From NCBI GenBank assembly GCA_003233615.1, contig QIMB01000413.1:1-15786 (forward strand): DNA of 15,786 nucleotides. Direction: 5' to 3'. This DNA comes from Nitrospirota bacterium (lineage in GTDB: Bacteria > Nitrospirota > Nitrospiria > Nitrospirales > UBA8639). Below the pieces are notes generated by a model. That model had not been told where the DNA came from. It worked only from the letters and a program-made list of their open reading frames with translations, and did not search any database. Shown piece after piece: positions 1 to 5,985 of this stretch. Each line of letters opens with the position of its first letter. Within the stretch, counting starts at the first letter, position 1. The position numbers and the translations under genes were made by a program.

Positions 1-221
1 AGCGATCGGAGCGCATTCTTGAAGCAACTATAGGCTTGGACGCTGCGAACGCGACCGATGCCGAGTTTGACGAAATATGGACACATCTCGGTCCCGCGTA
101 TATGTGGTTGGAAAAATGTGATGATCTAGACGATCTCCTCTTTCTGGTTCAACAGAGGCTGAGGCAGGAAGAGCGAGAACCTGCGCGGACCTCCAGGCAA
201 AATTGGAGGGAGACGGCATGA
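1..221 (+). CDS. C-terminal part of an unknown acidic protein (5' end outside window)
   Basis: The reading frame is open from base 3 to the TGA at 219-221 and shows no stop, so the gene begins upstream of the window. About 72 residues are visible. They are rich in Asp and Glu, with a WxxLGPAYMWLEKCDDLDDLLFL-like helical stretch and a basic tail. I do not recognise a family. Its stop overlaps the ATG of the next gene (ATGA at 218-221), so the two are very probably translationally coupled and belong to the same replication-type operon. A TTG at 36 could serve as a start, but it has no convincing ribosome binding site. Confidence 0.6.
   Translation, partial: RSERILEATIGLDAANATDAEFDEIWTHLGPAYMWLEKCDDLDDLLFLVQQRLRQEEREPARTSRQNWRETA
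205..209 (+). promoter_or_regulatory. Shine-Dalgarno GGAGG that sets the ATPase start
   Basis: GGAGG sits 8 nt before the ATG at 218. It favours that ATG over the in-frame TTG at 203, which overlaps the SD itself. Confidence 0.7.
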
Positions 222-1552
222 ACGCGATGGAGAATTTTCGTGCGGTTGTTAAGGAGAACGCGCGGCTTGCCGCTGAACAGCCAGACGCCGAACCGCAAGA
301 CGTGGGACTGGATTCTATCCCAACAGGAACCCGCAAACTGACCCTGCTATCAGCCGACACGATCAAGCCCGAGCAAACAACATGGGTCTATGAAGGACGC
401 ATTCCAGAAAATGATATTACGGTCATTTGCGGAGATCCCGATGTAGGGAAGTCCATGATCACTCACGATATTGCAGCACGGTTGACCCGTGGGCAATTAC
501 CAGGCGTCTATAAAGACATTCCTATAGATGTGGTATTGGCCAGTGCCGAAGATTCCGCAAGCCATACGATAATCCCACGGTTCATTGCAGCCGGTGGCGA
601 TCGTACAAAACTCCATATCATCAAAATCGAGATAGACGGGTACGACGGTGGCGGGTTCAAGTTGCCTGATGACTTACCGCTATTGGTGGATACTGCCAAG
701 CAGGTTGACGCCAAAGTTCTCATCATTGATCCGCTCATGTCCCACTTAGCGAGTGATGTGAACTCTAACAACGATCAACATATCAGGAGGGCGTTAGGAG
801 TCTTACCAGCGTTTGCAGCGGATAACGACATGACTTTCATCATTGTCTGTCATCTGAACAAAAACGAGTCCGGGAGCGTCAAATATCGTATCGGTGGCTC
901 ATTGGGAATATTCGCGGTTCCAAGGTCGGTGCTACTAGCGGGAATAGATCCAGAGGACGAGGACGAGAGGGTCTTGCTTCACATGAAGTGTAACGTCGGA
1001 GAGAAGGCCCCAACCCTGTCGTACGCACTGGAACGCAAGCACATTGAGATTGACGGCAACACCATCGAGACCGGGGGCGTGGTGTGGCATGGAGAGAAAG
1101 ACGGGATCACCGCCGAATCAATCCTCGGACACAAGAAAGATCCAGAGGCGCAATCACTACTTGATGAGGCGGTTGACTGGCTAAGGGATTATTTAAGCGA
1201 CGGTCCAATGGATGCCAAAGCCTCACTGGCAGAAGCCAAAAAGTTAGGATTCAGCGAGGGGACTATGCGACGGGCCCGCAAGTCTCTAGGCGTCGAATCA
1301 GAAAAGCTTGGATTCCTGAAAGATAGCTCTTGGAAGTGGGCCCTATCGTGCGAAGGCGTTCACGAAGGTGCTCAACCCGAGAACTTTGAACGCCTTCGTG
1401 GAAACATTGGGGAAAATGGCCAAAAACCCCAACAAAACACCGAAGGCGTTCAACCTCCAGGGTGTGAACGCCTTCATGAACGCCTTCGGGAGCCGAACCC
1501 GGTCATCCCTGACATTCCCACGGATGAGGAGGTCATTGAAATTGATTATTGA
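218..1552 (+). CDS. RepA-like AAA_25 ATPase / replicative helicase of a mobile element
   Basis: 444 residues. The Walker A motif GDPDVGKS is at about 72-79, SAED at 109-112, the Walker B-like VLIIDPL at 167-173, and CHLNK at 211-215 is the likely sensor. This is the layout of the RecA-fold AAA_25/RepA hexameric helicase family found in plasmids, phages and integrative elements, where members unwind DNA at the element's origin. After residue ~320 a winged-helix-like segment follows (LAEAKKLGFSEGTMRRARKSLG resembles a helix-turn-helix). The last ~65 residues are low in hydrophobics, and their DNA carries five copies of an 11-bp motif (annotated separately). The start at ATG 218 is supported by GGAGG and by the ATGA overlap with the preceding gene. 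The next gene starts inside its 3' end. The family call is firm; the replication role is inferred from family and context. Confidence 0.85.
   Translation: MNAMENFRAVVKENARLAAEQPDAEPQDVGLDSIPTGTRKLTLLSADTIKPEQTTWVYEGRIPENDITVICGDPDVGKSMITHDIAARLTRGQLPGVYKDIPIDVVLASAEDSASHTIIPRFIAAGGDRTKLHIIKIEIDGYDGGGFKLPDDLPLLVDTAKQVDAKVLIIDPLMSHLASDVNSNNDQHIRRALGVLPAFAADNDMTFIIVCHLNKNESGSVKYRIGGSLGIFAVPRSVLLAGIDPEDEDERVLLHMKCNVGEKAPTLSYALERKHIEIDGNTIETGGVVWHGEKDGITAESILGHKKDPEAQSLLDEAVDWLRDYLSDGPMDAKASLAEAKKLGFSEGTMRRARKSLGVESEKLGFLKDSSWKWALSCEGVHEGAQPENFERLRGNIGENGQKPQQNTEGVQPPGCERLHERLREPNPVIPDIPTDEEVIEIDY
1352..1487. repeat. Five iteron-like 11-bp repeats inside the ATPase gene
   Basis: The 11-mer TGAACGCCTTC or its complement GAAGGCGTTCA occurs exactly at 1352-1362 (complement), 1387-1397, 1442-1452 (complement), 1465-1475 and 1477-1487. 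A degenerate sixth copy follows the first at 1364-1373. All five share one codon phase, giving EGV or ERL in the protein, and the 10-mer cores start 36, 54, 24 and 12 bp apart, all multiples of 6. Clustered short repeats beside a replication helicase are typical of iterons or Rep-binding sites at an origin. Here they are embedded in the coding region. An alternative is a repeat selected at the protein level. Confidence 0.6.
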
Positions 1553-1910
1553 AGCACTCACGCCTTTTACGGTGAAGACAAAAACCCTCGGTCATGTGTC
1601 CCTTGAGGTTGGCGACCGTCTGGAATGGCCCGATCAGGCGGTTCTGATGTTACTCGAGAAATACCCTGAAAAAGTCCGAGCGATCGAGGTTGTCTATGGT
1701 CCATTCCATATCGGGCAGATCGTTGACTACAGAATCCCGACCACCATCAAGAGCCTAATAGACTATGCCTGGGCATGGCATACCGGAACCATTGCAGATA
1801 TCGACTTTCACAATGAACGCCTGATGATTATTCCCCAAGATGAGGACCAGCCCTGGAGAATCATTGCCTGGTGCTATGCCTGCCCGAGAGGTGACGCTGA
1901 TGAACAGTAA
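1542..1910 (+). CDS. Unknown 122-residue protein of the replication module
   Basis: I prefer the TTG start at 1542 because GAGGAGG (1526-1532) lies 9 nt upstream. An in-frame ATG at 1524 overlaps that SD. The frame is open further upstream to 1368, but that part only shadows the ATPase gene. The N-terminal half (KTKTLGHVSLEVGDRLEWP, then a VLMLLEKYPEKVRAI helix) resembles a small beta module with a 'G.V.L..G..I.LP...A..LLEK.P.KVR' pattern that I associate with proteins encoded next to AAA_25 ATPases in mobile elements. The C-terminal half has Trp/Tyr-rich strands and no catalytic motif I can name. It overlaps the ATPase 3' end by 11 nt and the following zinc-ribbon gene by 11 nt, so the three are probably co-translated. 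Confidence 0.65.
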   Translation: MIIEALTPFTVKTKTLGHVSLEVGDRLEWPDQAVLMLLEKYPEKVRAIEVVYGPFHIGQIVDYRIPTTIKSLIDYAWAWHTGTIADIDFHNERLMIIPQDEDQPWRIIAWCYACPRGDADEQ

Positions 1911-2106
1911 GACGGTGATTGATATCACAGTGGCCACGCATGAAGAATTTGCTGGCGGTCTGTGGTGGAAAGCGAGTTGTTGTCCTTCATGTGGCACCAA
2001 GGACGGCTGGCGCATCGGCGGGAAGTGGTGTTTGCAGTGTGTGGAATGGCGATCGGTCAGACCACTCCTCAAGAAGCATACTGGCAAGATAGTCAGGTCA
2101 AGATGA
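1900..2106 (+). CDS. Zinc-ribbon miniprotein
   Basis: 68 residues from ATG 1900, which is preceded by GAGG at 1888-1891 (8 nt spacing). The frame is open upstream to 1840, but the SD-supported ATG is better. Two paired cysteine knuckles, CPSCGTKDGW and CLQCVEW, are separated by about a dozen residues, with a tryptophan after each pair. This is the form of a single zinc ribbon. Such ribbons occur in primase and transcription-related small proteins. Given the adjacent helicase, a DNA- or RNA-binding accessory role in element replication is plausible but not shown. Its ATG lies inside the last codons of the preceding gene (11 nt overlap). Confidence 0.6.
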   Translation: MNSKTVIDITVATHEEFAGGLWWKASCCPSCGTKDGWRIGGKWCLQCVEWRSVRPLLKKHTGKIVRSR

Positions 2107-2131
2107 TATACCTCCGACTGAAAGGAGCGAC

Positions 2132-2233
2132 ATGCTGGTTGTCCAGACACCGATTCTTCTTCCATTCCCAGAACACTTCAAAAAGTCCCGGCGTAATGGG
2201 ATACCGTGTATGACGGCCAGAACCAACCGCTAG
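2132..2233 (+). CDS. Possible 33-residue ORF bridging zinc-ribbon and DUF5681 genes
   Basis: ATG 2132 follows AAAGGAG (2121-2127) with a short 4 nt spacing. The frame ends at TAG 2231-2233, directly against an ATG at 2234 and 21 nt before the preferred start of the next gene. The peptide starts MLVVQTPILLPFPEHFKKSR and ends basic. I recognise no family. The ribosome binding site and tight packing argue for translation, perhaps as a coupling leader. The small size and lack of a family leave it uncertain. Confidence 0.3.
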   Translation: MLVVQTPILLPFPEHFKKSRRNGIPCMTARTNR

Positions 2234-2254
2234 ATGACAAAAGGAGGAAATTCT

Positions 2255-2731
2255 ATGAATGACAGCCAGCCTGATACAACAGACGGACAAGAGGTCAAAC
2301 GAATAAAGGGCCAGTTTCTGCCAGGGGCAAGTGGCAATCCGGCTGGCAGACCTGTGGGCGCGCGCAATCGCAGCACTTTGGCCGCTCAAGCTCTTCTTGA
2401 AGGGGAGGCCGAACAGCTCACGAGAACGGCTGTTGATAAAGCCCTAGAAGGTGATGGCCTCGCCCTTCGGTTGTGTCTGGAACGCTTGATTGCGCCAAAA
2501 CGTGACCAAGCCATTAGCCTTGCACTTCCGGATCTTACTGAACCTGAGAATGCCCTGACGGCTATGGGCGAGGTGATTGATGCTGTAAAGATTGGGAGTC
2601 TGACGCCATCGGAAGGACAACAAATTTGTGAGTTATTAGACAAATGGCTGAAAACCATGGAAGTCACGGAATTTGCTCAACGTCTTGCCACATTAGAAGA
2701 GCAAGTGGGCCTACTCCATTCGAAACAATAA
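2255..2731 (+). CDS. DUF5681 domain protein
   Basis: 158 residues from ATG 2255, with AAGGAGG at 2241-2247 (7 nt spacing). An in-frame ATG at 2234 lies upstream of the SD and is less likely. Residues ~18-41 hold the hallmark GQFLPGASGNPAGRPVGARN (F.PG.SGNP.GRP.G..N), which defines DUF5681. That basic, glycine-rich N-terminal motif is common in phage- and element-encoded proteins, often near terminases or replication genes. The rest is alpha-helical, with a coiled-coil-like end (EFAQRLATLEEQVGLLHSKQ). The molecular role of DUF5681 is unknown to me, and no terminase is visible here. The domain call is confident; any function is open. Confidence 0.8.
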   Translation: MNDSQPDTTDGQEVKRIKGQFLPGASGNPAGRPVGARNRSTLAAQALLEGEAEQLTRTAVDKALEGDGLALRLCLERLIAPKRDQAISLALPDLTEPENALTAMGEVIDAVKIGSLTPSEGQQICELLDKWLKTMEVTEFAQRLATLEEQVGLLHSKQ

Positions 2732-2738
2732 AATTTTT

Positions 2739-3305
2739 GTGAAACGCAACTTACACATTCAACTCGCGCGAATTGAAGCACAGATTCCTTATGATTCGCT
2801 GAAGAGGGCAGAGGTTGAACACGCGTGTAAGGAATTCCTCACGCAATCGAAACCAGAAACCTGGGAATGGATTTTGGAGAAAAATCCAAAAGAAGTTAAA
2901 GAAGCTCTCTGGCCATCCCAACAACCGAAGGATGATCACAAAAGAAGTATTTATTTTACTAGTCAATTTTTAGCATTCACGAGGGGATGGGATACGAATT
3001 ATATATCGTATGTAGGGGCCACTGATTTTCATTGGAGATTTTCGTTATATACGGCGGCCCAACACCATGAGGAGCGAAAAGATGACTATGGCATTCTCTA
3101 CTTGATGGGCCTGACGCCCGCTCAATTTGCCCAAAATGTCCCCATTGAAAAAAGGGAACCCCTTTTGGCCGAAGCCCGACGCAACATCGCGGTTCGATTC
3201 CAAGAGCTGGGCAAGGAAACGGTTGAAGCCTTTCGGCATCCCAAAGAATTATTTCAAGCCCTTCATGATCTGCACTTATCTGAGCTATGGGCGGCCAACG
3301 AATAA
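2739..3305 (+). CDS. Unknown 188-residue soluble protein
   Basis: GTG 2739 lies 7 nt after the DUF5681 stop, in an AT-rich gap (aaaattttt) with no Shine-Dalgarno, so expression may depend on reinitiation. The protein is charged and helical, with many Lys, Glu and Trp residues (KPETWEWILEKNPKEVKEALWPS) and a YTAAQHHEERKDDYGILYLMGL stretch. There is no signal peptide, membrane segment or metal motif. I do not recognise the family. Its position as the last + strand gene before the strand switch at ~3549 makes it the probable end of the replication-module operon. The region from its stop to 3548 (243 bp) shows only a weak 4-bp hairpin just after the stop and no further gene. Confidence 0.6.
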   Translation: MKRNLHIQLARIEAQIPYDSLKRAEVEHACKEFLTQSKPETWEWILEKNPKEVKEALWPSQQPKDDHKRSIYFTSQFLAFTRGWDTNYISYVGATDFHWRFSLYTAAQHHEERKDDYGILYLMGLTPAQFAQNVPIEKREPLLAEARRNIAVRFQELGKETVEAFRHPKELFQALHDLHLSELWAANE

Positions 3306-3548
3306 CGGGGAATTATCCCTGGTTGTTTTGCCTCGCAATCAAGACTGTCATTTCGAACATCAATAGGCTTTGGAGTGCAATTATATCCAATAGCTTCGTC
3401 AGCATGGAGGTTTAGTTAAGAATCCTTTGTGTTGGCCCTGTCGAAACTGACTACGATGAATTTTGAAATCATGGATGTATCTGAGCAACTAAATAACTCG
3501 GTTGAATACAAAACAGAGAAGAGAAGACGGGTAGGGAATACTGAAACG

Positions 3549-3989
3549 TTATTGTATATTCATAGGTCCAGCCTGGTTCGGCTGCAATGCTTGAGTGGTA
3601 TAGCACCACATTCCACCAGTTCCTACCGGAAGATAACGTAAAACGATACCGTTCTTGATATAGAAGAGGTTGTTGCATGCTGCGACGGTTTGCATGCATT
3701 GAGAGAAACTTGAATACGTTGCGTAATCTACCAACCCGCCATACAAAGAACCTGAAACACTACATGTCCCAATATTCTTTCCATTTACATAATTCCAAAT
3801 CTCAGTTCCATCGGACGTGCGTGTGCGGACAACTGGTCTGGTCACAAAAAACGGATGTTTCTCTAGTGCAGAAACAGGTTGTCCCACCCACGCGTCAAGA
3901 TCAACTTGCCTGACATGCAAGAATATAGCGCATCCACCAAGAAGTAAGGTGATACAAAGTACGATTGTTTTACGCAAGATGATTGCCAC
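3549..3989 (-). CDS. Small lipoprotein of unknown function
   Basis: From GTG 3989 the protein begins MAIILRKTIVLCITLLLGGC, a textbook short lipoprotein signal. It has one Arg and one Lys, a hydrophobic core and an LLGGC lipobox, so Cys20 would be lipidated by the Lgt/LspA pathway. An in-frame ATG at 4019 has GGAG 7 nt upstream but adds ten mostly polar or acidic residues before the signal. Both starts are possible; I prefer GTG. The mature part (~126 residues) contains DAWVGQPVSALEKHPFF and DGTEIWNYVNG, reminiscent of the small SmpA/BamE-like outer-membrane lipoprotein fold, plus several cysteines. That comparison is weak. It is apparently cargo between the replication module and the integrase. 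Confidence 0.65.
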   Translation of the reverse strand: MAIILRKTIVLCITLLLGGCAIFLHVRQVDLDAWVGQPVSALEKHPFFVTRPVVRTRTSDGTEIWNYVNGKNIGTCSVSGSLYGGLVDYATYSSFSQCMQTVAACNNLFYIKNGIVLRYLPVGTGGMWCYTTQALQPNQAGPMNIQ

Positions 3990-4094
3990 GGGGCCTTTTC
4001 CTTCTTCAGCCGGGACCATTATTCATCTCCAAGGGACACACCATACAAAATCTGAGGAATAAAGGGAATGCTATTCGGGGAGTGGACACACCAA

Positions 4095-4120
4095 AGCCCC
4101 ACACACGACGATGTGAGGCT
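4095..4120 (-). terminator. Hairpin downstream of the PEP-CTERM gene
   Basis: Read on the - strand, AGCCTCACA and TGTGGGGCT form a 9-bp stem (one U-G wobble) around an 8-nt loop. It is followed by only two further Ts (TT then GG). The wobble pairs on the - strand, whereas the + strand has a C/A mismatch, so the structure fits a terminator for the - strand gene ending at 4153. The U tract is weak. Confidence 0.4.
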
Positions 4121-4152
4121 CTATTATCACAACCTGTGTTGATGGTTCTAGT

Positions 4153-4722
4153 CTAGGCGTTCGCACGCTTGCGATACCGCCATCCAGCGAGTGCGGCTAA
4201 GCCTGTTCCGAATAAGAGGATGGTGGAGGGTTCGGGGATGGGAGCGATTGTGGGAGCAGATGAGTTAAACGAAAATACGGCGAATCCACTCAAGCTATCT
4301 CCCGAAAAACCAAACACTCTCATATCTGTGGTAATCCCTGAGGACAATTCTCTTCCTGTTGGATTGAATGACAAAAACACCGAATGCAAAAAATTCCCGC
4401 TCGTCGGAGGTAAGCCCGGACTAAAGTCAATCCGTAAAAACTCATCGCCTCCCCCTAAATTCCCCGCAGCATCAGACAGCCCTCCTTTGATAACGCGCTG
4501 GGGGAAAGAAATTTGAATTAAGCTATCAGGTTGGGCAGCGAGCTGGGCTTGTGTCAAGCCTGAGCATTCCAGGCTGCCACCCCCAAGCTCAAAACACACA
4601 GAGGCTGCTCGAAGATCGGTCAACTGATAGATGGGCACAGCATAAGAGGGACATGGAGCAAAAAAGCCTATAGATAAAATTACTGACAAAATGACAAATT
4701 TACTAATACTCCACCTTTTCAT
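4153..4722 (-). CDS. PEP-CTERM sorted exported protein
   Basis: 189 residues from ATG 4722, preceded by GAGAGG at a suitable distance. Residues 1-28 form a Sec signal peptide (KR-rich start, hydrophobic core, SYA cleavage site). The C-terminus carries the PEP-CTERM sorting signal: PEPSTILLFGTGLAALAG, then the basic tail WRYRKR. Such tails are recognised by exosortase (EpsH family), which sorts the protein to the envelope, usually in species making exopolysaccharide. The middle is a Gly/Ser/Phe-rich beta-type domain (RVFGFSGDSLSGFAVFSF) without enzymatic motifs. No exosortase is in this window, so one must be elsewhere in the genome. The family call is confident; the specific role is unknown. 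Confidence 0.85.
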   Translation of the reverse strand: MKRWSISKFVILSVILSIGFFAPCPSYAVPIYQLTDLRAASVCFELGGGSLECSGLTQAQLAAQPDSLIQISFPQRVIKGGLSDAAGNLGGGDEFLRIDFSPGLPPTSGNFLHSVFLSFNPTGRELSSGITTDMRVFGFSGDSLSGFAVFSFNSSAPTIAPIPEPSTILLFGTGLAALAGWRYRKRANA

Positions 4723-4772
4723 TATTCGCCTCTCTTCTGTCTAGGGTGCTGGTGTGACTGTAACGAGTTCAG

Positions 4773-4778
4773 ATTATA
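4773..4778 (-). promoter_or_regulatory. Possible -10 box for the PEP-CTERM gene
   Basis: A perfect TATAAT on the - strand lies about 50 nt before the ATG at 4722. At 17-bp spacing the -35 would be GCTAAT, which is poor. The site lies inside the palindrome gattataatc. Confidence 0.3.
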
Positions 4779-4796
4779 ATCAAGTCTCCTCAAAAA

Positions 4797-4934
4797 TTAG
4801 CCTACCCCCTTCCCCTTCGGCAACAGCCCCTTCTTTTCCATTTCCTTCAGGTGAGCCTCAGCCAAATCCAGTAGCAACTGTTTGAGGGCTCGGAAGTAAC
4901 AGAATGGTGGAGCAATGGCTTGTGAGCCTTCCAT
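4797..4934 (-). pseudogene. C-terminal remnant of a ribbon-helix-helix (Arc-like) gene
   Basis: A 45-residue frame whose last ~30 residues (LKQLLLDLAEAHLKEMEKKG, then LLPKGK) closely match the C-terminus of the intact 78-residue protein encoded at 5522-5722 (VKQLTIDLMEEHLKELDRKG, then ILPKGK). The N-terminal beta-strand and first helix that make the DNA-binding half are missing. They are replaced by unrelated residues, and there is no ribosome binding site before its ATG. I read it as a truncated paralogue, not a functional gene. It lies 7 nt downstream of the 127-residue gene's stop. Confidence 0.6.
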
Positions 4935-4940
4935 TCAATT

Positions 4941-5324
4941 TTAATGAACTTTTAGCAGAGAGTTAATATCATCTTCCTGTCGTGTATTTTTTGCTTTCGG
5001 GAGTAAGGTTGATCTCAAACGTGCAGGATTGCCTAATAGCCATTCCTCAACTAATTCATCGAATTCACCCGTAGAGAGATTGAGTCGTCGTGCGCAGGCG
5101 TCATGAATTGACCTTTCGGCGGAGTCGCGATGAGAGAAACGCTTTCGACTGAGTTCTCGATTTGCCACAGTCCGTATTGCATCCCCGCGAAGAGTGGACG
5201 ACTTTTCCATTCTTCCCACAGAGGAAATCCGTTGTATTTCTCGAATAACATCTAGCACATCTTCGATACATGAACGGCGTAAGCTCATCAGTGACTGGAC
5301 CTCTTCTCGTTGCGACCAAGACAT
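4941..5324 (-). CDS. Unknown 127-residue charged protein
   Basis: From ATG 5324 the protein is 127 residues. GGA lies 9 nt upstream, a weak SD, and in-frame GTG 5342 and TTG 5354 are alternatives. It is strongly charged and helical (ATG start MSWSQREEVQSLMSLRRS; middle RDAIRTVANRELSRKRF-like; end FDELVEEWLLGN, then a basic tail). There is no signal, membrane segment or recognised motif. It sits between two decayed RHH fragments on the same strand. By position it could be the partner of an antitoxin-like gene, but nothing in its sequence shows toxin activity. Another frame over 5101-5370 is open but Cys/Arg-rich and looks like a shadow. Confidence 0.45.
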   Translation of the reverse strand: MSWSQREEVQSLMSLRRSCIEDVLDVIREIQRISSVGRMEKSSTLRGDAIRTVANRELSRKRFSHRDSAERSIHDACARRLNLSTGEFDELVEEWLLGNPARLRSTLLPKAKNTRQEDDINSLLKVH

Positions 5325-5366
5325 TTTTGCGTTTCCGGGCACGGATTCTTCCAAAATAATACCCTA

Positions 5367-5525
5367 TCAACGAACGTGGTCACTCTTCTGCTCATTTCCC
5401 CCTCCTCTTGTACTTCCTCAATAAGTCCGCAATGGCCTCTTCACCAGGTCATTCATGTTGCGATCCTGATCTACCCCCAGGTACTTCAGTTCTTTCATTA
5501 AAGCTTGGCCAAAACGATTCCTCAT
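5367..5525 (-). pseudogene. Frameshifted second RHH (antitoxin-like) gene
   Basis: The ATG at 5525 overlaps the TGA of the upstream RHH gene as ATGA. The frame gives a 35-residue peptide ending at 5418: FGQALMKELKYLGVDQDRNM, then NDLV. At that point a one-base deletion interrupts the gene. Shifting one frame restores EEAIADLLRKYKRR up to a stop at 5367. Together the halves spell the familiar RHH helix pair 'ELK.L..D.....NDL..EAI.DLLRKYK' of antitoxin-like small repressors. The N-terminal beta-strand is missing or replaced. It is likely non-functional, though a programmed shift or sequencing error is possible. Confidence 0.6.
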
Positions 5526-5722
5526 TTCCCCTTCGGCAAAATCCCCTTGCGGTCCAACTCCTTCAAGTGCTCCTCCATCAAGTCGATCGTGAGTTGTTTC
5601 ACAGACGTTCCTTGAATGGCGGCGGCTGCCTTTGCCCGTCGCATGAGATCGCGCGGAATATCCCGAAAAATCCAGGTGCCCGGTTCATCATTGAGGTCTT
5701 TTGTGATTTTGGCTTTTGTCAT
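5522..5722 (-). CDS. Arc-like ribbon-helix-helix DNA-binding protein
   Basis: From ATG 5722 the protein is 66 residues. An in-frame TTG at 5758 would add 12 residues. Neither start has a clear Shine-Dalgarno. The sequence WIFRDIPRDLMRRAKAAAAI, then QGTSVKQLTIDLMEEHLKEL, is the RHH layout: a short beta strand (FRDIP) followed by two helices, as in Arc/MetJ/antitoxin repressors that bind operators as dimers. It is transcribed divergently from the integrase operon, and the 101-bp gap holds a strong promoter and ATAG/CTAT half-sites (see separate entries). It is therefore a plausible repressor of integrase expression and of itself. It could instead be an orphan antitoxin; no toxin is recognised beside it. 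Confidence 0.7.
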   Translation of the reverse strand: MTKAKITKDLNDEPGTWIFRDIPRDLMRRAKAAAAIQGTSVKQLTIDLMEEHLKELDRKGILPKGK

Positions 5723-5748
5723 GAGCGGAAGCGTAGCACTTGTTAGAA

Positions 5749-5782
5749 ATAGACTCAACTATTTGTTGACATAGTAAGCTAT
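5749..5782. promoter_or_regulatory. Alternating ATAG/CTAT half-sites, candidate RHH operator
   Basis: ATAG at 5749-5752, CTAT at 5759-5762, ATAG at 5771-5774 and CTAT at 5779-5782 form two nested dyads straddling the -35 box of the integrase promoter. RHH repressors of the Arc type bind paired short inverted half-sites of this sort. The assignment to the adjacent RHH protein is inference. Confidence 0.35.
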
Positions 5783-5795
5783 CTTTACATATATT
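5766..5795 (+). promoter_or_regulatory. Sigma-70 type promoter of the integrase operon
   Basis: A perfect -35 TTGACA (5766-5771) is followed by an 18-bp spacer and TATATT (5790-5795) as -10. The start would be near 5802, just ahead of a very strong ribosome binding site, AAAGGAGGTGA at 5808-5818. Confidence 0.6.
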
Positions 5796-5823
5796 ACATT
5801 CATAGTGAAAGGAGGTGAGAAGC

Positions 5824-5985
5824 ATGTCGATGGTGAAAATGTTGATTCATGTGCCTGCTCCACTGAAGGCCAAGCTGGATGCCTTACGGACTCAAGGCTA
5901 CACAGCCAGCGGGTACATTCGGGCGTTATTAGAACGTGAGCTTAATCAAAAGAAGGGAACCCATCATGGGCGTCAAACTTCGTGA
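5824..5985 (+). CDS. 53-residue protein coupled to the integrase (possible RHH/excisionase-type regulator)
   Basis: ATG 5824 has an almost perfect Shine-Dalgarno (AAAGGAGGTGA, 5 nt spacing) and a good promoter, so expression is likely. The peptide is MSMVKMLIHVPAPLKAKLDA, then LRTQGYTASGYIRALLEREL and a basic tail. A short strand followed by two helices, with 'GYTASGYIRALLERE' as the second helix, resembles a minimal RHH DNA-binding fold. The gene stops 20 nt inside the integrase gene, so the two are translationally coupled. Small DNA-binding proteins at this position often act as recombination directionality factors or autoregulators. The fold and role are inferred. Confidence 0.7.
   Translation: MSMVKMLIHVPAPLKAKLDALRTQGYTASGYIRALLERELNQKKGTHHGRQTS

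Noticed and set aside
28..366. Open - strand frame of 112 codons opposite the ATPase start
   Set aside because: Ser/Arg-rich composition with no ribosome binding site. It spans the coupled + strand gene junction, so it is a shadow.
1368..1541. N-terminal extension of the 122-residue protein inside the ATPase gene, with repeated LNAF-like residues
   Set aside because: The repeats in this frame are only another reading of the 11-bp DNA motif. The Shine-Dalgarno supports a start at 1542.
3429..3641. + strand frame of 70 codons after the 188-residue gene
   Set aside because: No ribosome binding site, and it overlaps the lipoprotein gene on the other strand.
5101..5370. Alternative - strand frame (89 codons) overlapping the 127-residue gene
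   Set aside because: Cys/Arg/Ser-rich with little protein-like pattern. The other frame is longer and better composed, though neither has a strong start.
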